Positions 11,921 through 40,182 of a stretch of 64,000 nt of DNA are shown here, piece after piece. How positions within the stretch are numbered: the first letter of the stretch is position 1; each line of letters starts with the position of its first letter. The notes below the pieces were generated by a model, which saw only the letters and a program-made list of their open reading frames with translations, was not told the origin of the DNA and did no database searches. Origin of the DNA: Odontesthes bonariensis (taxonomy: Eukaryota > Chordata > Actinopteri > Atheriniformes > Atherinopsidae); the NCBI RefSeq assembly GCF_027942865.1, contig NC_134526.1:8722784-8786783 (forward strand), written 5' to 3'. The position numbers and the translations under genes are program-made.

Positions 11921-14900
11921 AGTTATTTATGTAACCCTAAAACAAACAGCAGAAACTCTACAGGACGACTCAAATCCCATGTAGCCTAAAAGGGGTTAAA
12001 ACAAGTTCAGAAGCTCCCTGACCTATGTGGTCATAACCGATCTCTTGAGCGCAGACCTGATCTGATTGACACTGACATTTACTGACAGAGTTGATATACA
12101 TTTAACCCTCCAGCTGTAGTGATCTGGTAAAGCCATACCCCAGACACATGTTTGAATGCAGTTTTGCATATGTTGAAGGAATTAGTTGCTGCTGTGCTTT
12201 GAAGTGCAGATGTGTTTGTATGACGCATCCATACCACAGCGGTTAGGGTTCGACAGCAGTCCCGGTGAGATTTAGTTGATTTTAAAAGCTTTAATTTACA
12301 TAAGCTTAAACAACAGCTCAGATTTAGACAGACAGTTTATCAATATTTGCAAGGTAAAGGACTACCTTATAGTATTCTACATTATTTTACTATTTAAAAG
12401 GGAGACTGGGAATTTGATGAGAGATTTTATTAATTTAGAGCTGAACTGATCAGTGTGATTTGGTAGTAATTGTTGTTTCCCAGCTGCACTGTTGAAGAAT
12501 TTCCAACTAGAGCTGAAATGAGTAATTGATTAGCTGAGCAATAAAAAGTGACAAAGTAACGAAATAACTGTCAATTAATTTTTAAAGAAAATGCGTTCTC
12601 TCAAAATAAAGCTTCTGAAATGTATACATTCGCCACAATTTTGATTTGTATATAGGAATCTGAATATTTTTATGATTTTTGTTTGCTGGGTAGATTACAT
12701 ATTTAACAGTTCAAGTGGTTTGGGCTGATTTTCCACTATTTTGTGCTCTCACATCTATCAAATGACCAATTGACTAATTGTAAAAAATAACTGGCAGACT
12801 ATACAATTAAAATAACATATTACTGTGAAAGAACATTTATGTCAGTGGATGATTTATCACTAATATTGCATATTGATGGTAATACCAGTTGCCATGTTTT
12901 TTCACTCCTAGCTGGTGGTGTACAGAGTTGTAGTGCATCTCTGCTGTGCAGCAGTGACCATCCTCTTTTCCTCTGTTGAACGAGAGCTGTGGAGGGGCGG
13001 GGTTAGGATTATATCTGGAGCAAAGCTCACACCAAACAATCAACTACAGAAATAATCCTCTAAGACACAGACACCGGTACACACCCGTACTTACAAAAAA
13101 ACACGCATACAGATGTCTCCTAAACAATCTATTGCAACATACTGTATATTAATAGAACACACACAGTCACGTGAGAGGGAATCTGCACATTGTGGCAACT
13201 TGTTTGTGCTGTTCTCTGTGATCTTCTCTGTGTAATTATGAACAACTCTAATGTTGGTGTAAATCAAAAAGGTTCCACTCACTGCATTTTAATGGGAGTT
13301 GAGTAACACTGAAACCAAAGTAGAGGGAAATGTGTGTGGTTGATTTATGGTTGACTCAACTATTAACTGTTATCACAACATACATGAATATCAAACCCTG
13401 ACGGGTCACATCATTCAAGACAACCAACAAACCCTCCCATGTAAGATGCTGGAAATTGACTTTTAGCCTGAAAAATGACTGGAAATACTCATTTATTTTC
13501 AAAATAGTTGCACAATTCATGTCTTGATCAGTCACTGGAATCTACAGTCAAGCTCTTATATTGATTTTTAGAACAAATAACTTGCGTTGAGACTTGGCTG
13601 GAGACCCGGTTGGTTCTGTAATGTTGAAGTGAAGAAGACTTTGAGGAGGAGTCCTGTTCGGATGGTCTGTGCAGCCTTGGCTCATTTATAGTAATCAAAA
13701 CCTGCTCCTCTGGGAGATTAACTCATTCAGTGACTGCAGCCCGTCGTCTTGGAAACCAGTTAAAATGAAGGAGATGTGCCTTAAGAACATGGCCATGTGG
13801 AGACTTATTGTGAGGGTTGTCACGCATTGTCTTTTATCACGCATCGGATGAACCGCCACATTGTTTCCATTGAGGATCCTCGTGTTTATCCAGAATCCAT
13901 TTCTTTAAAGTTCATGTGGAAGTCTGCCTGTCTTGTGGCTGTATTTGGCTCACGAGGGCATAGAAACAGCAGCGCCATCACTACCATACCATGTTATTTC
14001 TTTGTTCTGGGCTCAGCTCACTTCTGCTGAAGCTGTCATTCGTTAAATGTGTTTCCAAAACTCTTATGAACAATCAAAGGTATTCCCCCTTCGAATTTAA
14101 AACCTTACTGTCCAGAATCCACCTGGGATAGTTGTAACATCACTGTCATGTTTGGACAAAATCCAGGATTTAAGGTAAACTGCTTGACCGATCTTAACCT
14201 GCTGATTTTAATAGCATTTTATTATGGTTACAAAACTGTAATACGATATAACAGGACAGTCATTCATATCCTGGGTCTTTCTCTGACACTCTTAACAGCA
14301 TCTGTTTCTTCTTCTTTGTGAAGAACCTTTCTGGCAAAGAAACTTAAGAAGTCAAATAGTTTCCCTCATTTGAGCTGAGCCAACAGGACAGCAGACTAAG
14401 AACTGATTCCTCGAGGCCAGCTATGTTATGTCTTGAGCCAGCTCTGACATTTCCTAGAGCAGGAAAATAATCTGTCTGTTGGGGAATGAAGACAGATTTG
14501 CAGCACAGCTTCAGTCTTTGAGTGTGTCCTTGGAGCTTACAGTCCTCATCATCAACCTCTTCACTGAATGTATGCTGTTGCTTCACTCTTCCAGGGCCTC
14601 AATCTGCCTTGACACTAAAAATACAGGCACCTTTATGACCTTCTGACTTTTGTTTTTTAAAGACTTGACTTTGCTCTTGTATTTTGGATTTTCATGGCTT
14701 TTCCTTGTTCCTTCCAAAGAACAAAACACTATCCTGCAGCCAGCAATACACTAAAGCTCCTGTTTTGTACCCACCCAATTAGACTCTTTTATGACTCCTT
14801 TGTGTGTGGTTCTGCCTAGATCTTATCGGCCAATTATGATCTTAACAAACAACAGAAACAAGAGCCAAATCCATCTTCTGATCACCTTTAATATATTTCA

Positions 14901-17900
14901 TGAAAACAGCCTGTGGCCCTCACATTCCCCTCAGATTTGTGTAAATACGACCATGTGGCCAACTGACATTACCGAACAGTGTTCATGCTAAGAATGATGT
15001 AAAGATTTAAAAGAGGATTTATGAAGACTATAACAGTGGAACCCCTCCCCCTCCTGTCCTCGGCAGTCCATTCACTGAGGATTATATCTCTGCGATTGAA
15101 ACTTGGCAGGACATTCTCCGCCCCTAAAATATAAGATTTTTCTGATCACACGGGCTGTCTGACTTCGTGTGCCTGGGGCAGCATCTGTTTGAAGAGAGTG
15201 GAGAGGGCAGACATGGCCACAAGCAGCAGGAGATGAGAGGGTGGAGATGATTCCTTGAAAGCGAATAAACCAGTAGGTGACATTTCTTCGTGTTTCCCTC
15301 CTTTATTGTGTTTTTGGTGAACGTGCACGACTGTACAGTACTGCCGTCCTGCTTCAGACAATACCATTCACTGAGCTGATTGATTATAATCATTTCTTAT
15401 TGCGAGTCCGACTGTTAGTAAATGTTACATTTGTACTTGTGACAAGGATTTGGCATGACCGCTCTGCTCCCCAGATGTGTTTATGTATGATTGATGTTCA
15501 GAGATGGTGTTGTGCAGCTGAAATGTCTCAGTTGAGAGGACTCGTGTGGTGTTATCAGATAGCAGACAAATTCCTGTTGACGCTTTCTTTTGCCTTGGAG
15601 GGAAATTTGATTGCTTCCATTGCCATCCTGTGTTGATGCTCAGAGGGTAAAGACAGTGATAGTTATTGGTCGACAGGTGTTGGGATAAGAGTTTGGATTT
15701 GCACATGGACTTTATCATTTCACACATTTTGCTGATTATTCATCACCACTTGTTTGCATTTCTTTATACACAGATTTCAACATTTCAGAATGAATAATCA
15801 GGTTATGATTTTTGCTGTGTCACTTTGCTTAACCTCTTTTGAATGGTTTGTCATGACTACACATGTAGAGGATGAGGCCAACTTGTTCAGGTGATTTCCC
15901 TTTTCATCAGGTGCCACCATTTCAATCCCGTTTTTGATCTTTTTTAGGAAGTATCGAAACAACAGAGCAATTACATTTATCAGCACATTAATCTGAATCA
16001 GCCGATCCATCCTCTGACGTTCTCTGTAGCAAAACCAGCAGCTTAAACCTTTACTGATCGAACAAAATATCTCATCAACACACTGAAAAGACAAACAATT
16101 TGTGGAGGCAGTCAGGGTTTCCAGAATCCTCATAAATCCCCATAAATTTTGTACAAACAGTTTTGTTTATTAGCTGATTCTTCTATGGCTAATATAATTT
16201 ATGCCCACCCAGCTGTGTTTAGCTTTAATAAGCAAATGAGTACATGAGTGGGGAAACAATGAAACCAGAGAGCTCAGAGCAATACAGGGAGCCCAATCAG
16301 TCATTCCCCCTGAAGAATTAAAATCAGACAAATCACAAGTTATCTGCTGCTCAATGACTCAATGTAAACTTTGAGTTCCCATGAAACAACTTGCACAATG
16401 CTATTGGCTTCCATGTATCTGCAGATTTCATATTAAAACAGAAGTTAGGGGGGGCTGTCCCCCTTGTCAACAAATGTCTTCAAGTGCAGAATGAGTAGTG
16501 AACGTTTTAAAATGATTTTCCAGGAAATTACAAACTACAAAGTGCAACACCTGAGGAAGATATCGTGCATCTTGTCTAATTTTTCCATTGTGTTACGTAT
16601 GCACTCAATAGTAAAAAAAAAAGATATAACAAGGTACAGCCTTGTCTCAAATTAAAAATGTGGATAACGATGCCAACATTTGACCACAAGCTCCCTTGTG
16701 ATTGGTAGTTGCCGCATTTGACAGTTGACAAATAAACTCTTAACTAATAAATATGGAGCTGTTTCTTCATTGAATACATTGACTCTCCTGCTTGCCGTGG
16801 TAATCAATGCCCAAAAAGTGTGTAATGTTTGTTCCTTTTGATTCTATATTTATTATATAAGAACAAACATAAAATAAGAGTCACAACCACACTTGTAAGG
16901 TGTCAAAAAAGTTTACAATCTGTGTTCTGAAATAACTTCAACTTACAAAACATGGGTGAGCCGCCCAGCTGGATGATTCTCCATGAAGCTTTGAATCACA
17001 CACATTATATTTAAGACAGATCTATTGCTTTTAGAAAAGAATAGAAATAACTCTGAAGTATAACTCTTATTTGTATGGTGAGTTATCCGTGGCAACAACT
17101 GTAGAGCCCTTGACCGCAATATTTCGCAAGTTTAAAAACTAGTTGGATGTTCATCTTCTTCTTTTATGCAGTTTAAATGGTGAGCATTAAGGTTGGGAAG
17201 AATCCAGTACTACATTATGTGCAGATAGTGCACTTGATGGTGGCATAATTGAGTGAATAGCAAATGTGAGTGTGTAAATATGCAAATTGTTACATGTAAA
17301 TAGATTCAGAGTTAAAAATAGAAACAAAATTCTGTTTATACGGAGTGGCCATCAGTCCTTTTAGTCTTCTACTATTCTATTACTATGGATTTAGCATAAT
17401 TTACTGAAGCCTGTGCCCAGGTCAAAAAAACAGTCCAATTATGTCACACAACCAAATAGCTCATAACTCATAACTACATTTATCTGCAAAACTTTTTTGT
17501 CTCTCACCTCACAACAAGTTTCTGCATTTTCCATTTAGATGGATGCACAGATTATATCTCCGGAGTTGTTTCTTCATGTCTTGGTTTGCCAGTGCCTGTT
17601 CTGTTTGGGTTTCCTGCAGTCGTGCGTTTTTACTTCCCTCCGGAAGCTAAACCAAAAATAATCAAAGTTCCTTCATGCTGAGCCGTAGTTGCTTTGGTTT
17701 TCCTTATCCAACCTCAAGAACAGAGACAGTTCTCGACAGGAAAAGATTACTTTACAAACCATACAGGCCACTGGTGCATTTTTGAGAAATTTTAATGTTG
17801 CTAAATTGTATTTATCATATAGCACAACCTTCAGAGACTAACCTGTACCACGTCTGCAAGATGTTGACTTCTGGAAGATGAATTAATCCAGCAGCACCCA

Positions 17901-17928
17901 TCTCTCTCCCTCTTCCTTCACAGGCAGG

Positions 17929-32320
<14,392 letters not shown>

Positions 32321-34765
32321 TAGTATTTTACCAGCAAAAAGCTTTAGTTAGTTTGTTTCCGTTTTATGACAGATTTTTCCCAGTTTCAGCTTTTTAGCAA
32401 GACTCCACTAAAGGGTCCAGACTGGATTTCTAGCTGGTTGCGCTGCTAATTTCTGACTGACCAGTAAGCTCACACAGAGTTTAGTATAGATAGATATTAA
32501 ATATTGTAATAACAGCATATGAACCACCTCTGAGAACGCCCCTTTAAAACTCGGCCTGAGATCAGTTTTATTCAGAAGTGAGCTAAAAGAGTTGTTTTTT
32601 TTCCCCCACATCCATCGCTGTCTTGATTTTCTATTTCTAAACTTAAACCAAACCTTAAATGCTCCTGATCTGATTGCCTGAACTTCCTGAACTGTGAGTC
32701 TGCCATTGATGATAAAAGCTGTTTAGTATGTTTGTTGGTGTTATCACCGGCTTTTTAACGCACAACCAGATGTTATTAGCTTCTCCTTTTCTTTTCATGA
32801 TCTCATTCTGGTCCAATTTTACTTATTCAGGAAATTTAATTATTTTACATTTGAAAGAATAATTATATTATTTTTAGTTTGTTTTTTGCAAGACATGTTA
32901 GATTAGTTGAGTACAAACGTAGCCTGGTTCTGTCCAAAGATGATCCAATCCCCCCTAAAGCCCCAAGGTTTAAATGACCTGGAATCAATTTGAACATTTT
33001 AAGGGTTTTTATATGGTATGTCTTTCACTTCACATCTCTATTATATATTCTAAAGGTTTAAATTTCCTCAACATGTTGATGATTCATCATGCACCCGGGG
33101 GCATAAACTAGTTGGTGCCTTCTCAGGCCAATCAGAGCAGAGTGGAAACTTGTTGAAGGAGCGCCCCCAGTGTTGTCAACTTGAGACGTTTTCACACTTG
33201 GTTGCTGGTAATGTTCAGGGGAACGTGCGGACAATTTGCTCCAGTCTTTTTCCGCAGTTGCTGTTCACACAACCACATCACAGCAGGAGACGAAGTGACT
33301 GGCAAAACGATTAGCTGTTTTTAAGATAATCATCCCCAGTTCTGCCTTGTATGAGCAACGTCTCTCCTGTTGCAGGAACAGCTCTGTCTTTAACATCCTC
33401 TCTGCTTGTTTAGTGGCTAAAAGGAGCAGCAGCACCTCTGGGCTGCTTGCATACATGTAGTATTCTCCTTAGGCGTTAGGGGGCTGTGGACTGTGTGAGG
33501 AATCTTTTTACATCATAATATAGATTAAATCACAGCACAGCTTTTGTTTTTTGTGAATGATGGGTTTGTCAGATGATGCTAAGCTTATGAAATCTCAATT
33601 TTTATCAGAACAGAGCTACAACCTCAAATTGCTTTGATAGGGATTAACATGTTTTATGTCTTCATGGAGCACTTTGCAGTCACAATTTTAGACTCATTTT
33701 TTCCGACTGACAAAACTGTGATTGAGAATAGCTTTATTCTATATTTGACTGGATTAGGAAAGAGAGTAGGAGTTACGCAGATTTAAAGGGCTGGCACCAA
33801 CAAGAGTGCAATCTCTTAAATATGCTAATTAGTATCGAGCTTCATTCAGCATCTTTTGTTCAGCATGAAAAGTTATATTTCTTTGCAATTGCAAATATTA
33901 GGGTCAAGACTGGAAGTCTGCTAGCTGTTTCAGTTGGCATTTGCTCTACCTTTTTTTGTTTTACATATAAGCTGAAGTGACACTTTTTCCATTCAGTGGA
34001 TGATTTTGTATTTCACTATGCTGAAAGCAATAACTTTCTAAAGCTGTCACTGGTTCTATAGTTGTTGGTCTCAAGAAACAAGCTCTAATGTTTATTCTAC
34101 ACTTACGATTTTTTTTCTCAATTAATCAAAAACAAAGGTGGGGGTTGGTTGGCAGATTTACCTCCTATTGGACAGGTCAGGTTAGTGTTTATGCTAAGCT
34201 AAGCTAACCATCTTCTTGTTGCTGCCATATATATACATGAGAGATTCTCTGTGGAAAAGAGTAGTTTCAAAGTGTTAAACTAGCAACTTTGCAACACAAA
34301 AAGCACATTGAAAATGTAAATGGCATAAACATGAAATAAAGGCTACAACCACTAGAGATTAATTTTATACACTTTTCTACCCTCTTTCACCTCTATATTT
34401 TCCTCCTTGGTGCTCTTCTTCCTTTCCCCCTGACAGCAATCACTGTTGATGTTAATATTGTCTATATTATTTATGGTTTGTATTTTCTTGTTGTGATCTG
34501 GTGTGTGGTATGATGAATATTAAGCAAGATGCTGTTTTAACTTTGTTGTAGGTTTGAAATTTTTTAGAAATTTTACTCTAATATGTCATTTTATTTCTTA
34601 ATTGCTGTAAAATAACTTTATCAGCCTCCTCTGTCCCACTGAATTGCCTTTCATTTGGAACTGAAGTTTATCTACCGCCTCCCTAAATCCTTAAGTCTTA
34701 ATTCAAATTCACAGGTCCAGGTCGTGTGTATATTGTATGTAATAAAATCTTAGAGATTTATTTAA
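32321..34765 (+). other. Probable 3' UTR of the EAAT2-like gene
   Basis: After the TGA at 32318-32320 there is no further coding signal. The first strong poly(A) context I see is the hexamer at 34741 followed by GT/T-rich sequence, which would give a 3' UTR of about 2.4 kb. Long 3' UTRs are common for this family. The boundary is inferred, and a nearer unconventional signal could be used. Confidence 0.4.
34741..34746 (+). promoter_or_regulatory. Poly(A) signal candidate for the EAAT2-like gene
   Basis: AATAAA is followed about 40 bases on by TTTGTCTGTGTTTTCTCTG, a suitable GU/U-rich downstream element. Confidence 0.45.
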
Positions 34766-37700
34766 AGATACTGCAATTTGTCTGTGTTTTCTCTGCTGCT
34801 TAAGTAACTTGAACAATCTGAGGAGGGATTTTCTGTCAAAAAGGGGTCACGCGTCAGTGTTGGTGACTAAAGACAGCTGAAAATTCCTGCAGACAGCGAT
34901 ATTAGTGGATGGAGAATTTGCAACAAACACAAACAAAATGCACACGTTACACACTAGTCTGCGCTTGCACATTGATGAGACAAAGACTCACAGAGATACA
35001 AACGCTCTTAATCCTCTCAAAGAATAGTTAGAGATGGGCGAGGCAGGCGAGAGTGATGGATGGGAGAGGAATCGTAGGGCAGCAGATGGCCAGAAAGACG
35101 TCAATCCTTTTCATTCTTCCCAGACAGCATAAGGGCACTGTGGGTAATTGCAAGCAGGGCTGACGTTCAGGTCCCTGTGCATCAGAGAGGAGAGCTGAGG
35201 TGGAGAGAAAGAATGAGGTCATAGGTGAAATTCAGCAAGTTAGAAAATCACAACTTGTGTTAAAAAATTGAAATTTTGGATGATTGATTGGACATGTCAG
35301 GCTGATGGTGTCATGGATGTAATGGAACACTAATCTGCTGTGCAGCATGAAAGAAAGCTGGTCCTCCAACACATGACGTGGGGATATCTGAGGCCACAGG
35401 GGGTCATGAATTTAATCACTGCAGGCATCATTGCTGAGAGGAACGTGTGTGTGCGGGTGAACATCATCTGCTCTAAAACCCTGTACTTCAGCTCATTCAA
35501 GCATATTCTCAAGTCTTCAGTTATCATAAAAAGTGAACTGGAAAATAGCTCAAGCTACGACTACATAACTGGATAGCCTAGTTTTTATGGGATTCCAAAA
35601 AGATATCCCAGAAGGTACTTCCATTCTTCATATTCGTCCCAACTATTATGAGATATATAGGTAGTATATGGGTAACATATCTTGCATTAACTCTCTTCAC
35701 CTATTATTGAGCCATTTCTTCGATTAAAATTCTTTGGTCTGGTTCTTGTGTCAAAATAATTTTACACCTGAAACGCCCCCCCACCAACAGGATAAATTGT
35801 TAAACTATAAAATTGTGCAGCTGTGTGATGTTCCCGTGTCCTTTTCATGCGGTCTTCCAGTCTCATGAAAAAGCGTGTTATTTGTAGGAATTGTGAGTTG
35901 GTAATAATTCCACATTAGTTTTGAATAGGGCAGCAACGTGACTCTGTCTATGTTTCCATGTATTTTTTAACAGTTAAGCCTAACCTTGCAGTTTGTTTTT
36001 TTTTTTTTATCCGAAACCTTTGTATTTATTAATATCTAACCCTAAACAGTCTTGAGTCGGATGGAGATCGAGCTCAGTTCTTTGTCATAACGGTGTCACG
36101 TTGTAGCCATGCTACCTCCTCATAAGCCCTTTCAAGCATGTTATAGTTGTGCATCGATACATTTAAGACAGTTTCTGTTGTGCAAAACAGCATCTAACAA
36201 CTTGCAAAGAAAAACAGAGGAATGTAATGTTTTGGGGCGCTGAAAATTTCAGTCATTTGACCATTTTTGAGCCTCCATAGTGAAACCATTAAACTATTAT
36301 GACTCTTACAGTTGCACAGTTTGTGAATTGCAGATATCCCCCCCCAAAAAAAAAAACTGATAACCATAGGTATTAAAACAAGTTAATTCTTTATGAAAAA
36401 TGCTGTTAATCTTCTGTTTATACATGTCCTTTCATGCCATTGGAATGCCCCTGCGTACAGTATACAGGTGTTTTTCCAATACACTTTGCAGAAGTGTGCC
36501 ACAGTGGATATTTCTGTGCATAATGTGAGAGCTTATACATTAGACCATACATCTCCATCAAAACCCTCTTTCAGACTGAATTGAAAACCTAAATTTGTCT
36601 CATCGCCTGTCTGCCCTCTGTGCACAGTTCGGTTAATTTAATCTTCGTTTTCTTTAGCTTTGATTCAAAATTTCCCTAATCAGTGCAGACTATATGAAAA
36701 CTGTTATTTAAAAAGATAGAGCACCTTACAGCTATTTCCACTGTCAATTGAAATTAACAGTTATGTTTGATTAATCCTTTGACATATTATTTCCAAAAAT
36801 AATCAACAAAATTCACAAGATTGTCCCGGAGCTCATCATGAAACATTCAAATGCTCCAATGTACAAGTCATAACATGAACATATTCCATTTAAAATGGTT
36901 AGCACATTTTTTCTTATGATTTAACAGTTGATTGATTGTTTTATAGCCCATTTAGGAGCTTCGGAGAGCATAAGCAGGATTCTGGAAATTCTCAACTTCT
37001 AAAGGAGTGTAATGGTTTCACATTATGTTTCAAATATGATGAAAGTGTTTTATTTTGGAACAATGAAAGTTACTGAGGATAAATCCTCTTAGTCATATGT
37101 TTTAAATGAGCAGAATCATTTCAAGATGACAGATGTTGTGTTTGGATACTCATTTTTACTATAAATCAAACCCACTGACAGCAGGAGTGAGACAGACATC
37201 CCGGTTTATGCTGTGCTGTCATTTTACAACCCAGTCTGACACCTGGAGGCAGGATCAGTCATCACATGCAGCAGATAGCAGCGGAACGGCATGTAATCTC
37301 ACTGCTCTGAGCAGAGATTTCCACATTTTTCTGATCAGAAAATGCCAAGAACCTTGCACATACAGTTTCCATTATGCATCTGTCTCTGGTTACATGACTT
37401 ATGATGCTTTTTAAAAGCTGTTTAGATTCAAGTACACATCATCAGATTCTCCCAGAGTCACTGCACAGAGAGTCATGCGAAAGGAATTGAGAAATCCATG
37501 ACATGAATGATAAAACATGATCTTTATTAAATAAAGAAATACATATACAAAGCCACATCTGCCCTCAGTATCCAGGTCACACAACAGCCACACAGTTTAA
37601 ACATGTCTATCCTTTAAAAGTGTCTTCACTGACACGACTTTTTAAGGTTCTCTTCTATTTTAAGACTTAACAATCTCTTCTTTAAGACTGAAAAATATTT

Positions 37701-40182
37701 CTTAAAGGCTGCAATCATCTTAATTATAGTAAAATTATGACAAATGTCAAAAAAGCACTCTAACGAACAGTATTTGTATCTTGCAGAGATGTTTTTGACA
37801 AAATAGGGATGAATAAGTTGTGCCACATTGTGCAATTAAGCAAGTATCACATGTGTCATTATATATTGTACTTTTTTCGATGAAAATTAATGAAAATGTC
37901 TCTGTTTTATCCTTGTTTAGAGCATGTATAAAAATGAACAACACTGAAGCAGATTATGTTGCAGGACTGGTCTGAGAATAGTTCTTCTGTGAAATCATGT
38001 CACTGGAATTCCTTGTGATGGATATTTTAATCAGAGACATATACTGAAAAACTCATATACTTTACAGTAGTATTCTGCTGTATTATTGCCATAAAGCGAC
38101 ATACTGTAAATAGCAAAGCCATGTAGAAGGAAGGTGCCATTATTTACACGGTAAACGTTGGACAGTGTGGGAAGGTGAAGGAAAAGGGTTTGATTTAAAC
38201 TCAAGATCTTTTTATTTTGCTGGAAAAGTTTAATTTTGCCGTCTGAATTTCATTTTGAGTTCTGGAGCTTTATAGTTGCCTTTAATTATCAATAATTACT
38301 AAGTAATTAACAATATTGTAAACATACTGTAATTTCCTGACAAAACTGACATCGTTATGTCCTTATACATTTACAAAATGACTGTAGTAACCTTTATTAA
38401 ATGATTAATAAATAAGTCTCAAATACAGTAAGAAAGTGTCACAGTGGACATTAAAGGATTAAGTAAGAGTTTCACTGATCCAATAAACACCTACGTGAAC
38501 ATTAAATCAGTTGAAATCAAATATAATAACTTAATGATTATGATTTGTTTTTTTTGTTGATGATTGACTTTTTTTTAGCACAAACTTCAAAGCATATGCA
38601 ACTTGTGGATGTTCCAAAAATAAAAAAAACTGTCATTGATGAAATAGATTAAATAGGTTTTTTATTTAGTAACTGGATGGTAACGAAACAACCCTCTCAG
38701 TGATGAAGAGTTTGCTTAAAAATGACTTGATTTATGCCAATATTGTGCCATGTTCAAGCTTTTCGTTCAGCCCTGAAGATGGTGAATGTTTGGTTAAAAA
38801 AAAAAAACAGATTCAGGCTTCTTTAATTAACACATGCAGAGGTTAACAAAGACAAAGAGTTTTCAGTGATGAAAAAGCTGGGATGTGTGTTAACGCTAAA
38901 ACTTCTGTGAGTAGTTGCAGTAGTAAAAGCTTCAGATTGTGATTGTTGCATCAGCCTGAGGTAGTTTGGTCCTCACCTCTTTGATGGAAATGTCAAGCAG
39001 TCCTGTCCTGAGATCAGCTTTTGCCCTACGCCTCTCTGAGCTGTATCAGTTTCACTGTGTAAGTGAGTCACACACAAACTGGCTCTGGACCAACCACATC
39101 AACTGTGTCTGCACCACCGCCAGCCGATGAGCGCTCGCTTTGTTGTCCTCGTCAGCGTGAGATTACGGCGCCACATTTCTGCCATAACTGTGACAAGAGC
39201 ACCATCAACACCCACTGCACAATTAGCTGCTGGGCAAGCACAGGATTGATCTTGTTGTAACTAACTTCCACAGATCACCTCGGGTTGCAGCATCAGCAGC
39301 CATTACCCAAGTGTCTCATTGTTTAATCCTTTTTATTTTGAGAGTTTTTCTTCTGTTCATGTACGAAAATAATTACAAACTAATCAGTAAGAGACACGTG
39401 TGTTTTTCACAGTGAAAGAATTCAAACCAAAATCTCATAGCTTGAAATAATTTCCAGATACATCAGGCCTTCTTCTGTTTACCTGGAAAGAAACACGCTT
39501 TCAACTGCACCTTTCTAAATGTGACACTTTGTGATGCTATTTTTTTCCATTTTGAAATTCTGAAAATGGAAACTGTCAAACTTCCCAAGAAGGCGATTAA
39601 TTGTGTCGCATGATTTCATGCTTATTTGTATCTGAATTCAAAATGTCAGCATATTTGGACAAAACCAGAAACTATAATGTTTAGTTGTTTTGTGTTTACA
39701 TTTTTTTTGATGAAAACATATATTCTCACAACTTTGAGAATAAGAACTGGACAGAAAATTAGTGAAAAAGCAACCAGTGTCCGAAGAAAAACTTTAAACA
39801 GGCCTTCAGAAAGCCTGGAGAACTATTGCTCAAGACCACTTTAATAGATTACAAGAAAGACTGACTGTTTGCAAGAAAATATAAAGAAAAAGGGGTGGCT
39901 CAAGACTTTAGTACAGTAGTGTAAGTTATGTGAAAGTTCAGCTTATTTGTTGGGAAAACCAAAGCTTACTGTATAACTGTAAAATACAATCACACAAAAG
40001 CCTGAAATATTGAAACCATGGTCACAAACCTGGTTTGTTATGGTGCACTTTGTGTTTTCTTCTGAACCCAGTTGATCTTCGTTTCCTCCTTTTTTTTACA
40101 TCTCAGCAGTATCTTCTTTCTTGATGTGTGGCAGTGTTTGTGTCAAAACCTGAACCTGAGCCTGAACCAAAACCCAAAACCG
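34766..40182. other. Convergent intergenic region
   Basis: This DNA lies between the 3' ends of the EAAT2-like gene (+) and kcna7 (-). It includes the kcna7 3' UTR; the nearest minus-strand AATAAA is at 39332-39337 and others lie near 38.4 and 37.5 kb. It also holds one Tc1-like fragment. I see no further gene. Open frames are short and AT-biased. Confidence 0.5.
39755..39860 (+). mobile_element. Tc1/mariner-like 3' fragment
   Basis: It contains AGAAAGCCTGGAGAACTATT, GCTCAAGACCACTTTA and TTACAAGAAAGACTG, a degraded form of the transposase 3' coding end in fish Tc1-like elements. The reverse complement closely matches sequences near 48.83 and 51.56 kb, so the three are copies of one family. 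It is not functional. Confidence 0.6.

Larger units (their letters stand above)
2200..17923. other. Intergenic stretch with no recognised coding gene
   Basis: About 15.7 kb in which I see no convincing coding exon on either strand. Open frames here are short and lack family resemblance and paired splice sites. It holds a GT repeat at about 4009-4032, a CA repeat near 9.5 kb, a SINE near 11.3 kb and an older repeat near 11.7 kb. It must also hold the promoter and any non-coding first exon of the EAAT2-like gene, because that gene's first coding exon starts at a splice acceptor. Confidence 0.5.
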